DNA of 64,000 nt from Takifugu bimaculatus (taxonomy: Eukaryota; Chordata; Actinopteri; Tetraodontiformes; Tetraodontidae): assembly GCA_004026145.2 (NCBI GenBank), contig CP034989.1, positions 9,328,022 through 9,392,021 on the forward strand, given 5' to 3'. Shown piece after piece: positions 44,631-55,565 of this stretch. How positions within the stretch are numbered: the first letter of the stretch is position 1; every line of letters starts with the position of its first letter. The translations under genes were made by a program, and so were the position numbers. A model generated the notes under the pieces. The model ran no database searches and was not told the DNA's origin. It was given only the letters and a program-made list of their open reading frames with translations.

Positions 44631-46033
44631 GTAAAGAAGTGTTCACGCCAAGGACGAGTCAACACCTTGCTCCCATGGAGCTCCCGGAGCTCTGGTGCTG
44701 GTGGACACGCCCACGACCTGGGCCCACTGTCTCTGACCTTTGACCCTCATGTCCCCTTCATGCTCATAGCAGAAACTGGGGGATGAGGGCTGCCCTCTTC
44801 TTCCTGCTCTTCCCTCTCTTCCTGCTCCTCCTTCTCTTCCCGCTCTTCCTCCTCCTCACCTAGACTGACCCTTCCTTTAAAGAAAGAGGTCAATTAAAGA
44901 GCTGAGGAGAGCATTTCAGTGGAGACTCATCTCTCTGAGCAGATCATTCCGGCACCGCCAGGCTCCTCCTCCTTTCTCCACCGTATTTTATCTCTGCAAA
45001 TTCCCGTTTTTCTGTTCACATTAACTTTTTTATCTAATTATTTGCCCGCCTCAGTTACCTCCACACTAGCGCCTCCTGAAAGGAAAGATGAGGCCGGAGC
45101 AACCAGGGAGCATTCCGATCCTAATGAATTTCCTGTGATGGATCAAAAACATGTTAGCATGCTTCATAATGTGTTTTGGGCGGCTGGAACATTGTGGGGA
45201 GAAGTGAGAACCTGTTGGAGGGGGGCTGCTGTGGCTGAAGGGAACCAAAAACCGTGAGCTGTTGTTCTCCCATCACTCCCCTGTCTTCTCATCCCTCCAT
45301 CCCTGACAGTTGTTGTCTCAAACCTCCTCCTTCCACTCTCCTTCCTCTTCTGAAACAGGGATAGTGCCAAGGTCCAGGCCAGTCTGTTCCTGGTGTGATA
45401 AGAATAGAGCAGGTGCTGCTGGACTCTGCAGGCTCCGGTCCTGCTGAGGATTTTTCCAGACTTGTGTGAAGCCCCATTGATGTGTGTCTGTGTGGTGAGC
45501 TGGGTGTAAACCTGAGCAGCGTGTTTGTGGCCGGGGGTCAGCACAGAGCCGCCGCTGTGTCCTGTTCTGAGCACTCAAAGAGATACAGTCAATAGTGAAG
45601 GTTCAGGGTTTTCCAGCTGCTGTAGGAGCTCAGTGCTCCATGAGCACACACACAAATATTGTGTATTCGAGAGGTTGCCGTTGAGGACACGTCGGACTTG
45701 GGTCATGTGGTCCGATGCGTCCTGCTGAAGCTTGGGGAGGCAGGAAGAGCTGATGCAGCTCCTCCTGCGGGTCGGTTCAGCTGGGGAATCTTTGATGAGG
45801 CTGAGCGGTGTGACAGGAGAGCTCAGACGGCGGTGTGACTAAACCAGAGCCTGGCTGACTCTTCCTGGTGAATCAGACAACCAGTCTGAGGCTGCGGAAC
45901 AACTATGCTCTGTTGGATCACGTAGGAACGACTGACGCTGGCGGAGCCTGCGGATGGACCCACGGATGTCCTCGCAAGCACTGCTATTTACACAAGGGCC
46001 TCCGCCAGGGCTGAGGGTCTACTAGTGTGCACA
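44631..46033 (+). other. chst11 intron 2, 5' part
   Basis: Start of the 6,189-bp second intron; TC-rich patch at 44795-44860. No gene recognised. Confidence 0.5.
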
Positions 46034-46039
46034 TTGTGG

Positions 46040-46074
<35 letters not shown>

Positions 46075-46134
46075 TATGTATTTGTCTGTGAGTGTTAGTG
46101 AGGGTGGGTGTGTGTGTGTGTGTGAGTGTGTGTC
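46034..46134. repeat. (GT)n microsatellite, interrupted
   Basis: GT runs at about 46039-46070 and 46106-46133, separated by GTATGTATTTGTCTGTGAGTG-like sequence. Confidence 0.85.
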
Positions 46135-46216
46135 AGCAGGTTCATGTACTTGGCTTCTCTGGGCCACAAGGTCAAACAAACATCTAATCACACACACACT
46201 CACACTCACACAGGCA

Positions 46217-46733
46217 GGACTCTTCTATAAGACCAGTACTAAGGTACGGGAGGCTGACTCCATCTCTACTTTTAAGATCAGACTTAAAACCTACCTCTTT
46301 GAAAAAGCTTATTGTTACTAATTCTGTAGTTCCAGTTACGATCATACTTAGGGGGTCGTCTAATCATTAGGTTAACATCTTAGCTATGCTGCTAGAGGCC
46401 GAGGCTGCCGGGGTCCAGAAACATGATCACCTGACAGGCCTCTGTCACCCCACTGGGTCATGGTCTCCTCTCCTCTGCTCTCCTCTGCTCTCTTCTCCTA
46501 CCTATTCTATCCTCTACCTGTCCTCCCCCCTCTCCTCTCTCTCTACCCAGCCGGCCATCAGCAGGAGGTTCCCCCTACATGAGCCTGGTCCTGCTCAAGG
46601 TTTCTTCCTGTTAAAGGGGAGTTTTTCCTTGCCACTGTCGCTTGTCTGGGGTTTGGCCCTGAAATTCTGGAAAGCGCCTTGAAACAATTTTGATTGTAAA
46701 AGACGCTATATAAATAAAGATTGATTTGATTTG
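46217..46733 (+). mobile_element. L2-like LINE 3' end (ORF2 C-terminus plus 3'UTR)
   Basis: Plus strand: GTACGGGAGGCTGACTCCAT codes for the family's VREADSISTFKIRLKTYLFEKAY end. The CT-rich 3'UTR follows, then the GGAAAGCGCCTTGAAACAAT and CTATATAAATAAAGATTGATT tail ending in TTGATT repeats. It is 5'-truncated. Confidence 0.8.
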
Positions 46734-46734
46734 A

Positions 46735-46860
46735 CTTAGATAGTTAGGTAGGTAGGTAGGTAGGTAGGTAGGTAGGTAGGTACGTAGGTAGGTAGGTAGG
46801 TAGGTAGGTAGGTAGGTAGGTAGGTAGGTAGGTAGGTAGGTAGGTAGGTAGATAGGTAGA
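46735..46860. repeat. (TAGG)n microsatellite between two L2 tails
   Basis: About 30 TAGG repeats with a few TACG and TAGA variants, starting right after one L2 tail and ending where a second tail fragment begins. The 113-codon minus-strand Tyr/Leu/Pro frame here is an artefact. Confidence 0.9.
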
Positions 46861-46911
46861 TTAGGGATTCTGGAAAGTGCCTTAAAACAATTTTGGTTGT
46901 AAAAGATGCTA

Positions 46912-46942
<31 letters not shown>

Positions 46943-46945
46943 CTA
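46861..46945 (+). mobile_element. Second L2-like 3' tail fragment
   Basis: It repeats only the last ~75 bp of the tail (GATTCTGGAAAGTGCCTTAA, then AAAGATGCTATATAAATAAA), diverged at several positions from the first copy. Confidence 0.75.
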
Positions 46946-48000
46946 AAACCATGATGGGGTGTCTGGAGGGCAGATATGATGGTCACCACCTTCAGGGTCT
47001 ACATGGGGCAGGTGATGACCAGAAGCCAGCCCGTTCTGCATGTGTGTCTGAGCCCTGACGACCTCTGGAAGGTCCTGCATGTCCCCTGACCACATCAGAT
47101 CACAACGGATTGACAAAGTCTTTTCAGACCCTTCAGAAACAGTTGGATCTTTGTCTTGTGCTGGTCTACAACCTTTCCTAACATTTCAACCCGATGGCTC
47201 TGGTCTTTGATCCATGTTCTTTGAGTTCTGGATTCATTGTTAATATTCAGTTCATTGTTGCTGTCCTTGTGTGGTGGTGCCGCCACTGAGTCACCACCTT
47301 TGAAGCTGCTCCTAGGTTTCTCTGACGGACTGTGTGGACCTGCAGGAACATGAAGCAGCTCTCATTGTTTCCTCTGTGGTGTCACAGTGGGTTCAGGTGG
47401 TTCACACATGTCCTGCTATGAGCAAGGGTAGGACTTTTTGGAACCTGAGGACATTTTGGCTGGTCCTCACAAGCTCAAAGGACAGTTTGAGGGTTAAGAG
47501 CTGGTTTTAATGTTGAGTTTAGAACTGGGTTTTCATCAGGGGTCAGGGGCTGGGGTACGTTTTGGGTCTCCAAAGGTCCTCACACAGATAGAAATACATT
47601 TGTGTGTGTTAAAGAGAGAGAGAGTACAGTTGGCAGAACTGAGCGGTGTGTGTGTGTGTGTGTGTGTGTGTGCATGGGGCTCTTTGATGAATTTTATTGA
47701 TCTTCAGTGCCTTGCCGTGTGTGTGAGGACAACTGACGTGATGAACAGGCCCAACGATGGCAGGAGCCTCGTCAGCAACTTTAGGCTGACGTGAGGAGAG
47801 TCCTGCTGATGACCTCCTCCGTCCACCAAACCTCCAGCTTGCTGTTCTTCCTCAGTCTCCTTTGGATGCTACCACATGAACTGAGCGTGTCCTATACAGT
47901 GTTGTGTGCAGAGCTGAAAGAACCCACCAATCACGGTGGGGTATACGGCTCTCGGGGGCGGGACATCGACCGGGCTTGTTGCGAACTCGTGACATTATGC
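46946..48000 (+). other. chst11 intron 2 segment with (GT)n
   Basis: Unique sequence, with (GA)n at 47612-47624 and (GT)n at 47645-47671. No gene recognised. Confidence 0.4.
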
Positions 48001-48076
48001 CTCCTCTCTTCGAGGACCAATCACAGCCTTCGAGGCGTCCGAGACACGGAGACGGTTTGGTCCTCGAAGAGAGGGG
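48001..48076. repeat. Inverted repeat with 18-bp perfect stem
   Basis: CCTCTCTTCGAGGACCAA (48003-48020) is exactly inverted at 48057-48074, with a 36-nt spacer; G-T and C-G pairs could extend it to 20 bp. It may be a terminus of a foldback element or a structured intronic RNA. No other inverted-repeat element boundaries were identified. Confidence 0.6.
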
Positions 48077-48249
48077 GCGTTCCATGGTGGAGAGAAGACA
48101 CTTTGCATGCGGAGAGAAGGCGCTTTTCAGAGTTCTGCCATTTTTTCCATTCATGGAACTTTGTCTTGTATAAAAGTCGCTTCACAGCAAATTTTACAAA
48201 TCAACCGCTTGTGCAACTGTCACATTTTAGTGTTGATGTATGTGTGTGT

Positions 48250-48975
48250 GTTGGTAGGGACTATGATGGACCTCTGCTTTCGCGTGGGTGAGGCTACCTG
48301 ACTGGCGGCACCACTAATGTCCATCACTCTGTCGCAGCCAATGAAATAGCGGCGCATGGGCGGGTTATCATAGCTCCGGATACATCTCGGAGTCGGAACC
48401 TGTCATAAATAAAACGTGAAGTAATTTAAAATAGTTTTTATTAATGCTACTAAATGCTTAGTATATTGAAATATTTATATTGCTAAATGTAGATCTTTGC
48501 TTATTAAAATAAAATGGTAAAAATTGGTAGGGACTATTTTGTATTCCCCAAACACTGATTGTGATATATCCCTACCACCATCCCTATATAAACCTTCGCC
48601 TGTGGTGTGTGTGAGTGTGTGTGGGGGTGCGTCGGCTAAACACTGAAACAGAAACTTCAGTGGCACCAAGTGGAATTACGGTATATAGATTACACAGCCC
48701 CAAACATGTCTTTTTCAAAGCCTGCAGTGAAGAGAAAGGTGGGTGATGAGCACAGACAATTTCTATTTTTTTCTATTATCATTATTATTATTGTTGTTGT
48801 TGTTGTTGTTAGTGATTGAGTGATATATTTTCTTATTCATTCTTAAGTTGTTTATTTATTTATTTTCTTATTTTGGGTTAAAAGATAAAAATTGATATTT
48901 GAGAACATTGGAATGGCCCAGCCTCTCCCAGACTGCCTCCAGCAGCCCCCAGGAAAATTGAGTTTGAGACCACTG
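48250..48975 (+). mobile_element. DNA-transposon remnants including a hAT start and terminus
   Basis: At 48705 a frame begins MSFSKPAVKRKVGDEHRQF, the start of hAT transposases (compare MSLSKKRKV at 7786). It breaks down within 25 codons. The right end, inverted, is CAGTGGTCTCAAACTC, a hAT-type terminus ending at 48975. Nearly all of the transposase is deleted. GGTAGGGACTAT words at about 48255 and 48528 and their inverse CCCTACCACC near 48568 may mark a second, different element. Confidence 0.45.
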
Positions 48976-50139
48976 CTCTAGGTGAAGCGTCCCCACCACT
49001 CTCCTCTGCTCCTCGTCCCTGAGGTTCAGCGATACGATGAGATTCCCTCCCTCGTCTCTTTCCGTCTCCATGTTAATCGCAGTGTTTCTGTCCCTGGGGG
49101 ACAGCAGCAACCCCTTTCACTGGCACCACTTTGTGTTCTTTGTGAGGAGAAGGAAGCGTTTTAATAAGGTGGACACCGGGAGACAAGAAGACAAATACTC
49201 ATCATCATGACCTTTCCATTCCTCACTTGCATCATTATCCAGCGGCTCCGCCTTTGCTGCTGTGCTAAACCTGCGATGGTGAGACGGAGCAGCGGAAAAG
49301 GCAAGAAAGGGCCCCACAGAAGCAGCAGTTTGTCTCCCTGCAGGGAGGAATGAGTGAAGCGGATCAGGAAAGGAAGAGCTTCTCAGGTTCAGCACAAGAC
49401 GCCACCCTTGGGATGGAGATCTGAACTGAGGTGATCGCTTTTAAGGTGGTCGAAGGTAAGGCGGAGCGGCCAGGTCGCCACGGGACCAGTCTGCTTCATT
49501 CCTGCCGCTGCAGCCTGTGATCAGGGAGAAAGATGCTTTTCTCCTCTGATGAATGACGCGCTTGAAGGTGTGAAGAGGGACTTGAGAGAGACCCTGCTTC
49601 AAACCCTTTCAGTCAGGCTGTGTTAGCTGTGGTGCCGCAGGGATCTGAGGAGCCCCCCATCTCAGCCTGGCCACTGGAGCTCTCAAAGGCCACCCTTGTT
49701 AGCAGTGGACCGGAGCGCCTTGTGGACCGCGGCACAATCAACTAGAATCCTGATGAAGGGACAAGAGGTTCTGCTCTGAAGCGGAGGCTAAGAAAACATT
49801 CCTGTCCTCAAACCTAGAAGCCTGAAGCATCTACAGAACCTGATCCCGCCAAGCTGCTTATCAAGACCCTCGTGTGAACTACCGTACAACCCTCTGCTCA
49901 GATGACATAACTTTGACGTGTGCACATGCCTTCCACTTGCGTTCACCCTAAAGGGACTCAACAAAAAGCCTGATATTTATTTATCACATGCACACGTGGG
50001 TATCGAGAATCCTCATCACCCTTAACCTGCAACACTTGGTACAGGTGCCCTGCAGGTTGGGGATGGTGGTTCTGATGGTCCAGTCTGCTGACTTTTCAGG
50101 GTCCTTTTGGGAAGTTTCCTACCCAGGTGCTGATGTTCT
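48976..50139 (+). other. chst11 intron 2 unique segment
   Basis: No supported feature. Confidence 0.4.
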
Positions 50140-50571
50140 CTACAAGATGCTCTCACCTTTAGTTGGAGTTAGCTTCTCTGAGCTACGTAGGTGGAGGTGG
50201 TGATGAGTCCAGGACAGCTCCTGTGAGATGGTCGCTCCCAGTATTTGGAGGTGTGCACTCTTCTGACCAGAGTCCCAGCTGATGGTGGCCCTCTGCTGCT
50301 TCCTGCTGAAGTCCACCCTCAGTTCCTTTGTCTGGCTGACGTTCCTCAGGAGATGCTTCTCCTGGCCCCAGACCTTCTTCATGTAGGGCGTCTCATCATT
50401 GTAGTGGATTCGTACCACAACCACAGCGTTGTCAGATGATGATGTTTGAATATGACGAGGTCTCGCAGTCATAGGTGGACTCTGGGGGGACCTGGTGTCA
50501 GGAGCGAGGGGGTTGTGCTTCGTGATAGCACATCGTCCCTGCCTCCGGTCCCCAGAGGTAGACTGATGCAT
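50140..50571 (-). pseudogene. Non-LTR reverse transcriptase fragment
   Basis: The minus-strand frame contains DNAVVVVRIHYNDETPYMKK, then NVSQTKELRVDFSRKQ and LQILGATISQELSWTHH. These correspond to the post-palm region of fish non-LTR RTs (NDETAY..EV, LNVSKTKELIVDFRK, LGV.I...LSW). The catalytic YADD and the rest are missing. It ends about 250 bp before exon 3. Confidence 0.55.
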
Positions 50572-50819
50572 TTGTTGAGCCAGTTGTTGGCAGTGCAGCA
50601 GTGTTTAGCCTCTCTGACTGATCTATGGATGTCAGAGGTGGCAGCCTTATGTTCCACATGCCGCTGGTGTGGGACCTCCTGGGACAGAGGAAAAGGTGAT
50701 GAAATACAGTTAAAAATGTAATCCGATGTTCATTTGACATTTGTGTTATCAGTTTATTCAAGAACAAGTAAAGAAGAAATAAAACAAACATTCATTCCTT
50801 CATGTGTTTCCCCAACCAG
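50572..50819 (+). other. chst11 intron 2, 3' end with splice acceptor
   Basis: Last part of intron 2, ending CCCCAACCAG before exon 3. The polypyrimidine tract is weak (TTCATTCCTTCATGTGTTTC). Confidence 0.6.
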
Positions 50820-51049
50820 CCGGATCTGTCTGGAGCAGGTGTCCTGCACCAGGCCAGGAGGGATCAAGTTGCGGATGCCTGTCGCGTCTACAGCGCGTCA
50901 AGCCGTAAGCGCAGAGTCCTGACGCCGGCGGATCTGAAGCACCTTGTGGTAGATGAAGACCATGAGCTCATCTACTGTTACGTCCCCAAAGTGGCCTGCA
51001 CCAACTGGAAACGTGTCATGATGGTCCTCACGGGCCGCGGCAAGTACAG
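50820..51049 (+). CDS. chst11: chst11 exon 3 (residues 69-145), 5'-phosphosulfate-binding motif
   Basis: A 230-bp exon encoding the start of the sulfotransferase domain: VLHQARRDQVADACR, then RKRRVLTPADLKHLVVDEDH and ELIYCYVPKVACTNWKRVMM. PKVACTNWKR at residues 124-133 is the 5'-phosphosulfate-binding loop that holds PAPS. The reading frame is continuous with exon 2 (phase 0). The exon ends in phase 2 at AAGTACAG|GTGAGT; the split codon becomes Ser145. Confidence 0.95.
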
Positions 51050-51170
51050 GTGAGTGTCCGATCTGTGGTGACCCCAATGTGGCGCATCAGCCCCGTTAAA
51101 GACCATTTCTGTTCACCTTGGCATTAAAACAGCATCACGTGACTCGCTGTGTCCTGGTTGTTTTTCACAG
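51050..51170 (+). other. chst11 intron 3, 121 bp
   Basis: A short GT-AG intron (GTGAGT...TTTTTCACAG) inside the catalytic domain, between GRGKY and SDPMEIP. Removing it restores the conserved GRGKYSDPMEIP sequence exactly. Confidence 0.9.
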
Positions 51171-51795
51171 TGACCCCATGGAAATCCCTTCCAATGAAGC
51201 CCACATTCCCACCAACCTGAAGACCCTAAACCAGTACACCATCGCTGAGATCAACCACCGCCTCAAGAACTACCTCAAGTTCCTGTTTGTTCGAGAGCCC
51301 TTTGAGAGGCTGGTCTCTGCCTACCGCAACAAGTTCACCCTTAAGTACAACTCGTCCTTCCACAAGCGCTTTGGCACCCGAATCATCCGCCGCTACCGCA
51401 AAAATGCCACGCAGGACGCCCTCCTCAACGGCGCCGATGTCAAGTTCAAAGAATTCACAGAGTACCTGGTGGATCCGGCGACACAGCGCGACGGACCGCT
51501 GAACGAGCACTGGCAGACCGTCTCCCAGCTCTGCCACCCGTGTCATATTCACTACGACCTGGTGGGAAAGTATGAGACGCTAGAAGACGACTCCAACTAC
51601 GTGTTGCGATTGGTGGGCGTCGCTGAATCCTTGCGCTTCCCAAGTTACGCCAAGTCCACCCGCACCACAGACACCATGACGGCACAGTTTTTTAGCAACA
51701 TCAGCACACAGCAGCAGCTCCGGCTCTACCAGCTCTACAAGATGGACTTCCTCATGTTTAACTATTCAACACCCAGTTATCTTCGGCTGGACTGA
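51171..51795 (+). CDS. chst11: chst11 exon 4 (residues 145-352), 3'-phosphate-binding motif and C-terminus
   Basis: Last coding exon, ending with TGA at 51793-51795. It carries the 3'-phosphate-binding motif VREPFERLVSAYRNK (about residues 185-199) and the conserved block NEHWQTVSQLCHPCHIHYDL, then VGKYETLEDDSNYVL. The C-terminus FNYSTPSYLRLD matches the vertebrate form FNYS.PSYL. N-glycosylation sequons are visible at N205, N223 and N342, with another at about N321. There are no frameshifts or premature stops, so the gene looks functional. Confidence 0.95.
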
Positions 51796-52690
51796 CTGAG
51801 ACCGGAGCTGGGACTCTGGCAGTACCGGCCTTGTTTTTGAAAAGGCAGCCCAAATGAGGATGATGGTTTTTAGAGACTGATGGTCCAGGACACACGGTCA
51901 AAACTGAAGATGTAAAAAAGACAGAAGGTATTTGGGTAGAAGATGGTGGATATCCATTCAGGGTGCAGCGACTGGATACGAATGTGGATTATAGGAACCA
52001 AACACATGTACAGATTCCAAGGTGTTGGTGAAGCAGGTCTTCAACGTGTACTTAAAAGGGGGGAGGGGCACGTTCCCTCCTAGGACTAAACTTAATACAG
52101 ATTCTCTTCTTCCCCTCCGACATGCGCTCAGCGTTTTTCATGAATCGACCAGAAAATTCGACCAGTTTGGCAGACCTCAGAAATTCCGTAGAATTGTGAT
52201 TAATGTCCTTCACTAGTCCACATTAGCCTTCATGGGGTGTACATATTAAAGAGATCAAGTACCTTGTCATCCCCCCGGAGGGCACTCAATTAAATATCTA
52301 CTGTTCCCTCTCCTGAGACCTCGACCTGCTACTGTATCACCCTTCAGCCAACAGGTGACCCACAAGGTTTGTTGCTGGCACAAATGGAGCTCTTTGCATC
52401 CTGAGGACACCGTGAAGCTAAAGATAAAGCTATGGGACACGCAAACCAGTGTCCCGTCCACATGTCCTGAAGGGGCTACCACGGGAGGGGGGTCAGCAAC
52501 CCTGAGGACTGGACAGATTGAAAGGATTGAAGGACGTGGGTCTAAGACCCCTGCCATGCCCCACTTAGGGGCTCTGTGGACAAACCCAGGGACAGAATTT
52601 AGACGACCTTTGCCCTTATGCTGGTTGTTGTTTATATTGTGTACGAATAGTTGCTGCTAGCAGCAATAAAATGGCTAATTTAATTTGAAT
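51796..52690 (+). other. chst11: Predicted chst11 3'UTR
   Basis: Non-coding sequence after the stop with an AATAAA at 52665-52670, the first canonical signal downstream. Longer 3'UTRs using later signals, such as AATAAA near 54269, cannot be excluded. Confidence 0.5.
52665..52670 (+). terminator. chst11: Candidate chst11 poly(A) signal
   Basis: AATAAA about 870 bp after the stop codon, followed by a T-rich stretch (TGGCTAATTTAATTTGAATATTTG-like). Confidence 0.45.
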
Positions 52691-53640
52691 ATTTGAGAAG
52701 ACTTTGTTGATCTTGGCTTCTTCTGAATGCACCATTGCCTTCTCCTTCCTGAGGGGTGTGAGACAGCTCTCAGCCACCACTTGGTCCCTCTGTGTATGAC
52801 ATCATCCCATATTTACCCAGGCGGGTTTGCGTTTCCTGGTCAGACCTTTGGTGCCAAAATGAATGTGAGAGCCTCAGATATGCTGGTGTTCAACGCTCAC
52901 GCTAGCTGCTGTGGGTTGTACTCCCCAACGGTGCCCAGGTACCTGAACCAGAGGGGATCTCAGCAGTAAGAGGCTTCTTTCCAGGCTGCTGAGATGGGTC
53001 TAACTCCTGAACTGTTCCGGGTTTTTGAAGTGTGACGCTTGCATGTGTATCTCAGCTCATGGTTTAGAAGAAGAGAACCAGCAAACCTTTATTGGGCATC
53101 CTGCACAGTCATCTGACCTTGATTAAGCTTCCAGCTCCTGGATTGGTTGGCTCTGCATCCTTGTGTTGTCCTGCTGCACAGACAATGAGTGTATTCTCAG
53201 CATGGCATCCTGGACTAAAACATGCTGGCAGCATGCAGATTTGCACTCCTGCTGATGTTGGTGCCACGCAGGGGCTTGGTCAGCAGGTCCAGACGGGCCC
53301 ACGGCATCGTTCCAGTGGACAATGTTGCTGACTGATGAAGTCTTCCCAGAGGACCACCACTGAGGCTGCTGTCCTCCTCAGGCCTGGTTCATGCAGCCTG
53401 GTCCAACCCAGAGTTTCAGCTGGGTGTTCTGTCCTGTCTCCAAGGGAGAAGAGTAGCCTGGTCCAACCAGTTGGAGGTCTTCTTTACCCCGTTCTTTCGG
53501 AATGTCTCGTTTCGCCTCAGCTGTTAAATCTGTTGACGATGTCTCTTCTTGGACTGATTCTTGCTTTTCGTCCTGTGGGAGGAGGACGATGTCGAGGACT
53601 CGTGCTGTGGACCTGAGCTCTATTTTCCCACTGATGAAAC

Positions 53641-53699
<59 letters not shown>

Positions 53700-54399
53700 G
53701 GACCAGAGCACCTCCTCCCCTTCTCTGGTCCTAGGGGGTCTGGGGGTAATCAGGGGTTGTTACCCTGCTAGAGGTGTTGATGACACAAGGAGTGGAGGAC
53801 AGTTCAGCGGGGACGGCTCCCCCACTCATGAAATGTCCACATGAGCAGGACCCCAAAGGGTCCTCAGAGGGTCCCCACTCATGTTCTACCAGATATTGGA
53901 AGGTTCTGGTTTGTTTCTGGACTTGTACCATGACACAAGGAACTTTCACCGTTTTCTACACGGATCCACCACCAGCTGAATCTGAGAGGAGTGTGTGTGT
54001 GTGGTGTGTGTGTGTGTGCGAGAGAGACTGTGCTGGACCTACTCTGCCTTAGAGGGAACCTATCTGACTCTGGTGACTTTATTTATTTATTTATTCTTTG
54101 GAACGTTCCTGCCCCGGCTGGCCATCGCCATGGCAGCACACCTGAACTCTTCCTCCTGTTTTGCTCTTCAGTTTTAGGCGCACACAACTCACAAAGAAGT
54201 GAGTGTCACCTGTACATTGCGAGTGGCGTTGATCCACCTGTGACCTGCAGTTTGTCTGAGCTTTTCACAATAAAATGACCCTGAAACTCTTCACGGCGCC
54301 ACCTGAGTGTGTTTGTGTCGCTCCTGATGCCATCAAGGTCATTAGGAGGTCTGAAGGACCTCCAGCTGATCCACCAGGCTGGAACCAGAAGACACTCTG
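52691..54399. other. Intergenic DNA with (CA)n
   Basis: Perfect (CA)n at 53646-53698; short GT runs at 53990-54020. A repeated phrase GCCTGGTCCAACC lies at about 53397 and 53456. No gene recognised. Confidence 0.5.
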
Positions 54400-54992
54400 A
54401 AACCTGTTAGATTCGAACGACCTAAAACATGAGAGAAACAAATGAGGCAAAGACAGACAGTTTTGAATTTTACTTGCAAGGAGGACGGAGAGATGTGCTC
54501 AGTTACAGATCTCCAACACGTCCTGAGGCACATCTCCCGCCATCCTTCTTTTATTGAAATTAGGAGGTCCCTAGTTACACAGAAATCAAATGTGCCTAAA
54601 GGGAGGGGGAAACACAAGATAGCAGGTCACATACAAAGCAAAAGACTGTAAATCATAATGGTGAGATTATACGTAGGTCTTCACTGATTTGATTTGATTA
54701 GCTCGCACACAGCACTTTCTTCCATATCAGACAGATTAAAAGAACACCTCCTGCGTCATGCTCTGCAGCTCTATCTCCAGTCATTGTTACTTCCTAATAC
54801 TCCCCACAGCAGCTGCATTCCAGTCGTCCTTGACCAGAGAAGTACGAGTTCACACATCAAGCATCACGGACATTAAGCATTAACAAATAATAAGAAACAC
54901 TAAGTAATGAGAAACAATATAACAAGAATAAAGAATATAACAAGGTAAAAGCAAATAAGAGATAACTTTATTAGATTGGTTCTAACAAAACC
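54400..54992. mobile_element. Solo LTR, 583 bp, with perfect 5-bp target duplication
   Basis: The element spans 54405-54987. It starts TGTTAG and ends CTAACA, perfect 6-bp inverted ends, and is bounded by AAACC at 54400-54404 and 54988-54992. AATAAA occurs on the plus strand at 54927-54932 (about 55 bp from the end) and on the minus strand at 54550-54555, so the orientation is undecided. No internal genes. Confidence 0.8.
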
Positions 54993-55263
54993 CTTCTCCT
55001 GATCCACCGGGTCCTCACAGCTCCACCCACTCTCCTTTGCTGACATCCCCACACATGTCTGCGTCTCTGGAGCTCCCTTAGGGTGGCGTACAGGAGCCAC
55101 ACAAGCACCAAGACCACATGGAAGCAGCCTGCTAGCGTCTGAGTACCATGTGACCTCCCCTACTGCTCTTCCTGCCCCTCCTTCTCCTGCTCAGCACATA
55201 AATTCAGCTCATCAGTTCATTTATTCTGCATTTATCAGGAACAAGACAGCAAACAAGACACGT
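54993..55263. other. Intergenic DNA
   Basis: No feature recognised. Confidence 0.35.
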
Positions 55264-55565
55264 CATGTTAGCATGTGACCATGTTAGCAGATGAGCATAT
55301 TATCATATAACTATATTAGCATGTGATAATATTAGCACAAGTATGATAGCATTTGAGTATATTAGCATGTGATCATATAAGCACATGAACATGATTGCTT
55401 GTGAGCATATTAGCATATGGCCATATTAGCATGAGAGCATATTATCATGTGACCATGTTAGCATGTGAACATGTCAGCATGTGACCTTAGCATGCAAGCA
55501 TATTAGCACGTGACCATGTTAGCATGTGACCATGTTAGCATATAACCATATTAGCTTGTGACTGT
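55264..55565. repeat. AT-rich minisatellite, left part (ATGTGACCATGTTAGC family)
   Basis: Degenerate units of about 16 bp combine TTAGCATGTGACCAT and TTAGCATATGAGCAT words. The array stops at 55565 and resumes at 56188. Confidence 0.8.

Noticed and set aside
54410..54420. GATTCGAAC resembling a tRNA T-arm
   Set aside because: No A box or cloverleaf around it, and it lies at the precise terminus of a solo LTR.
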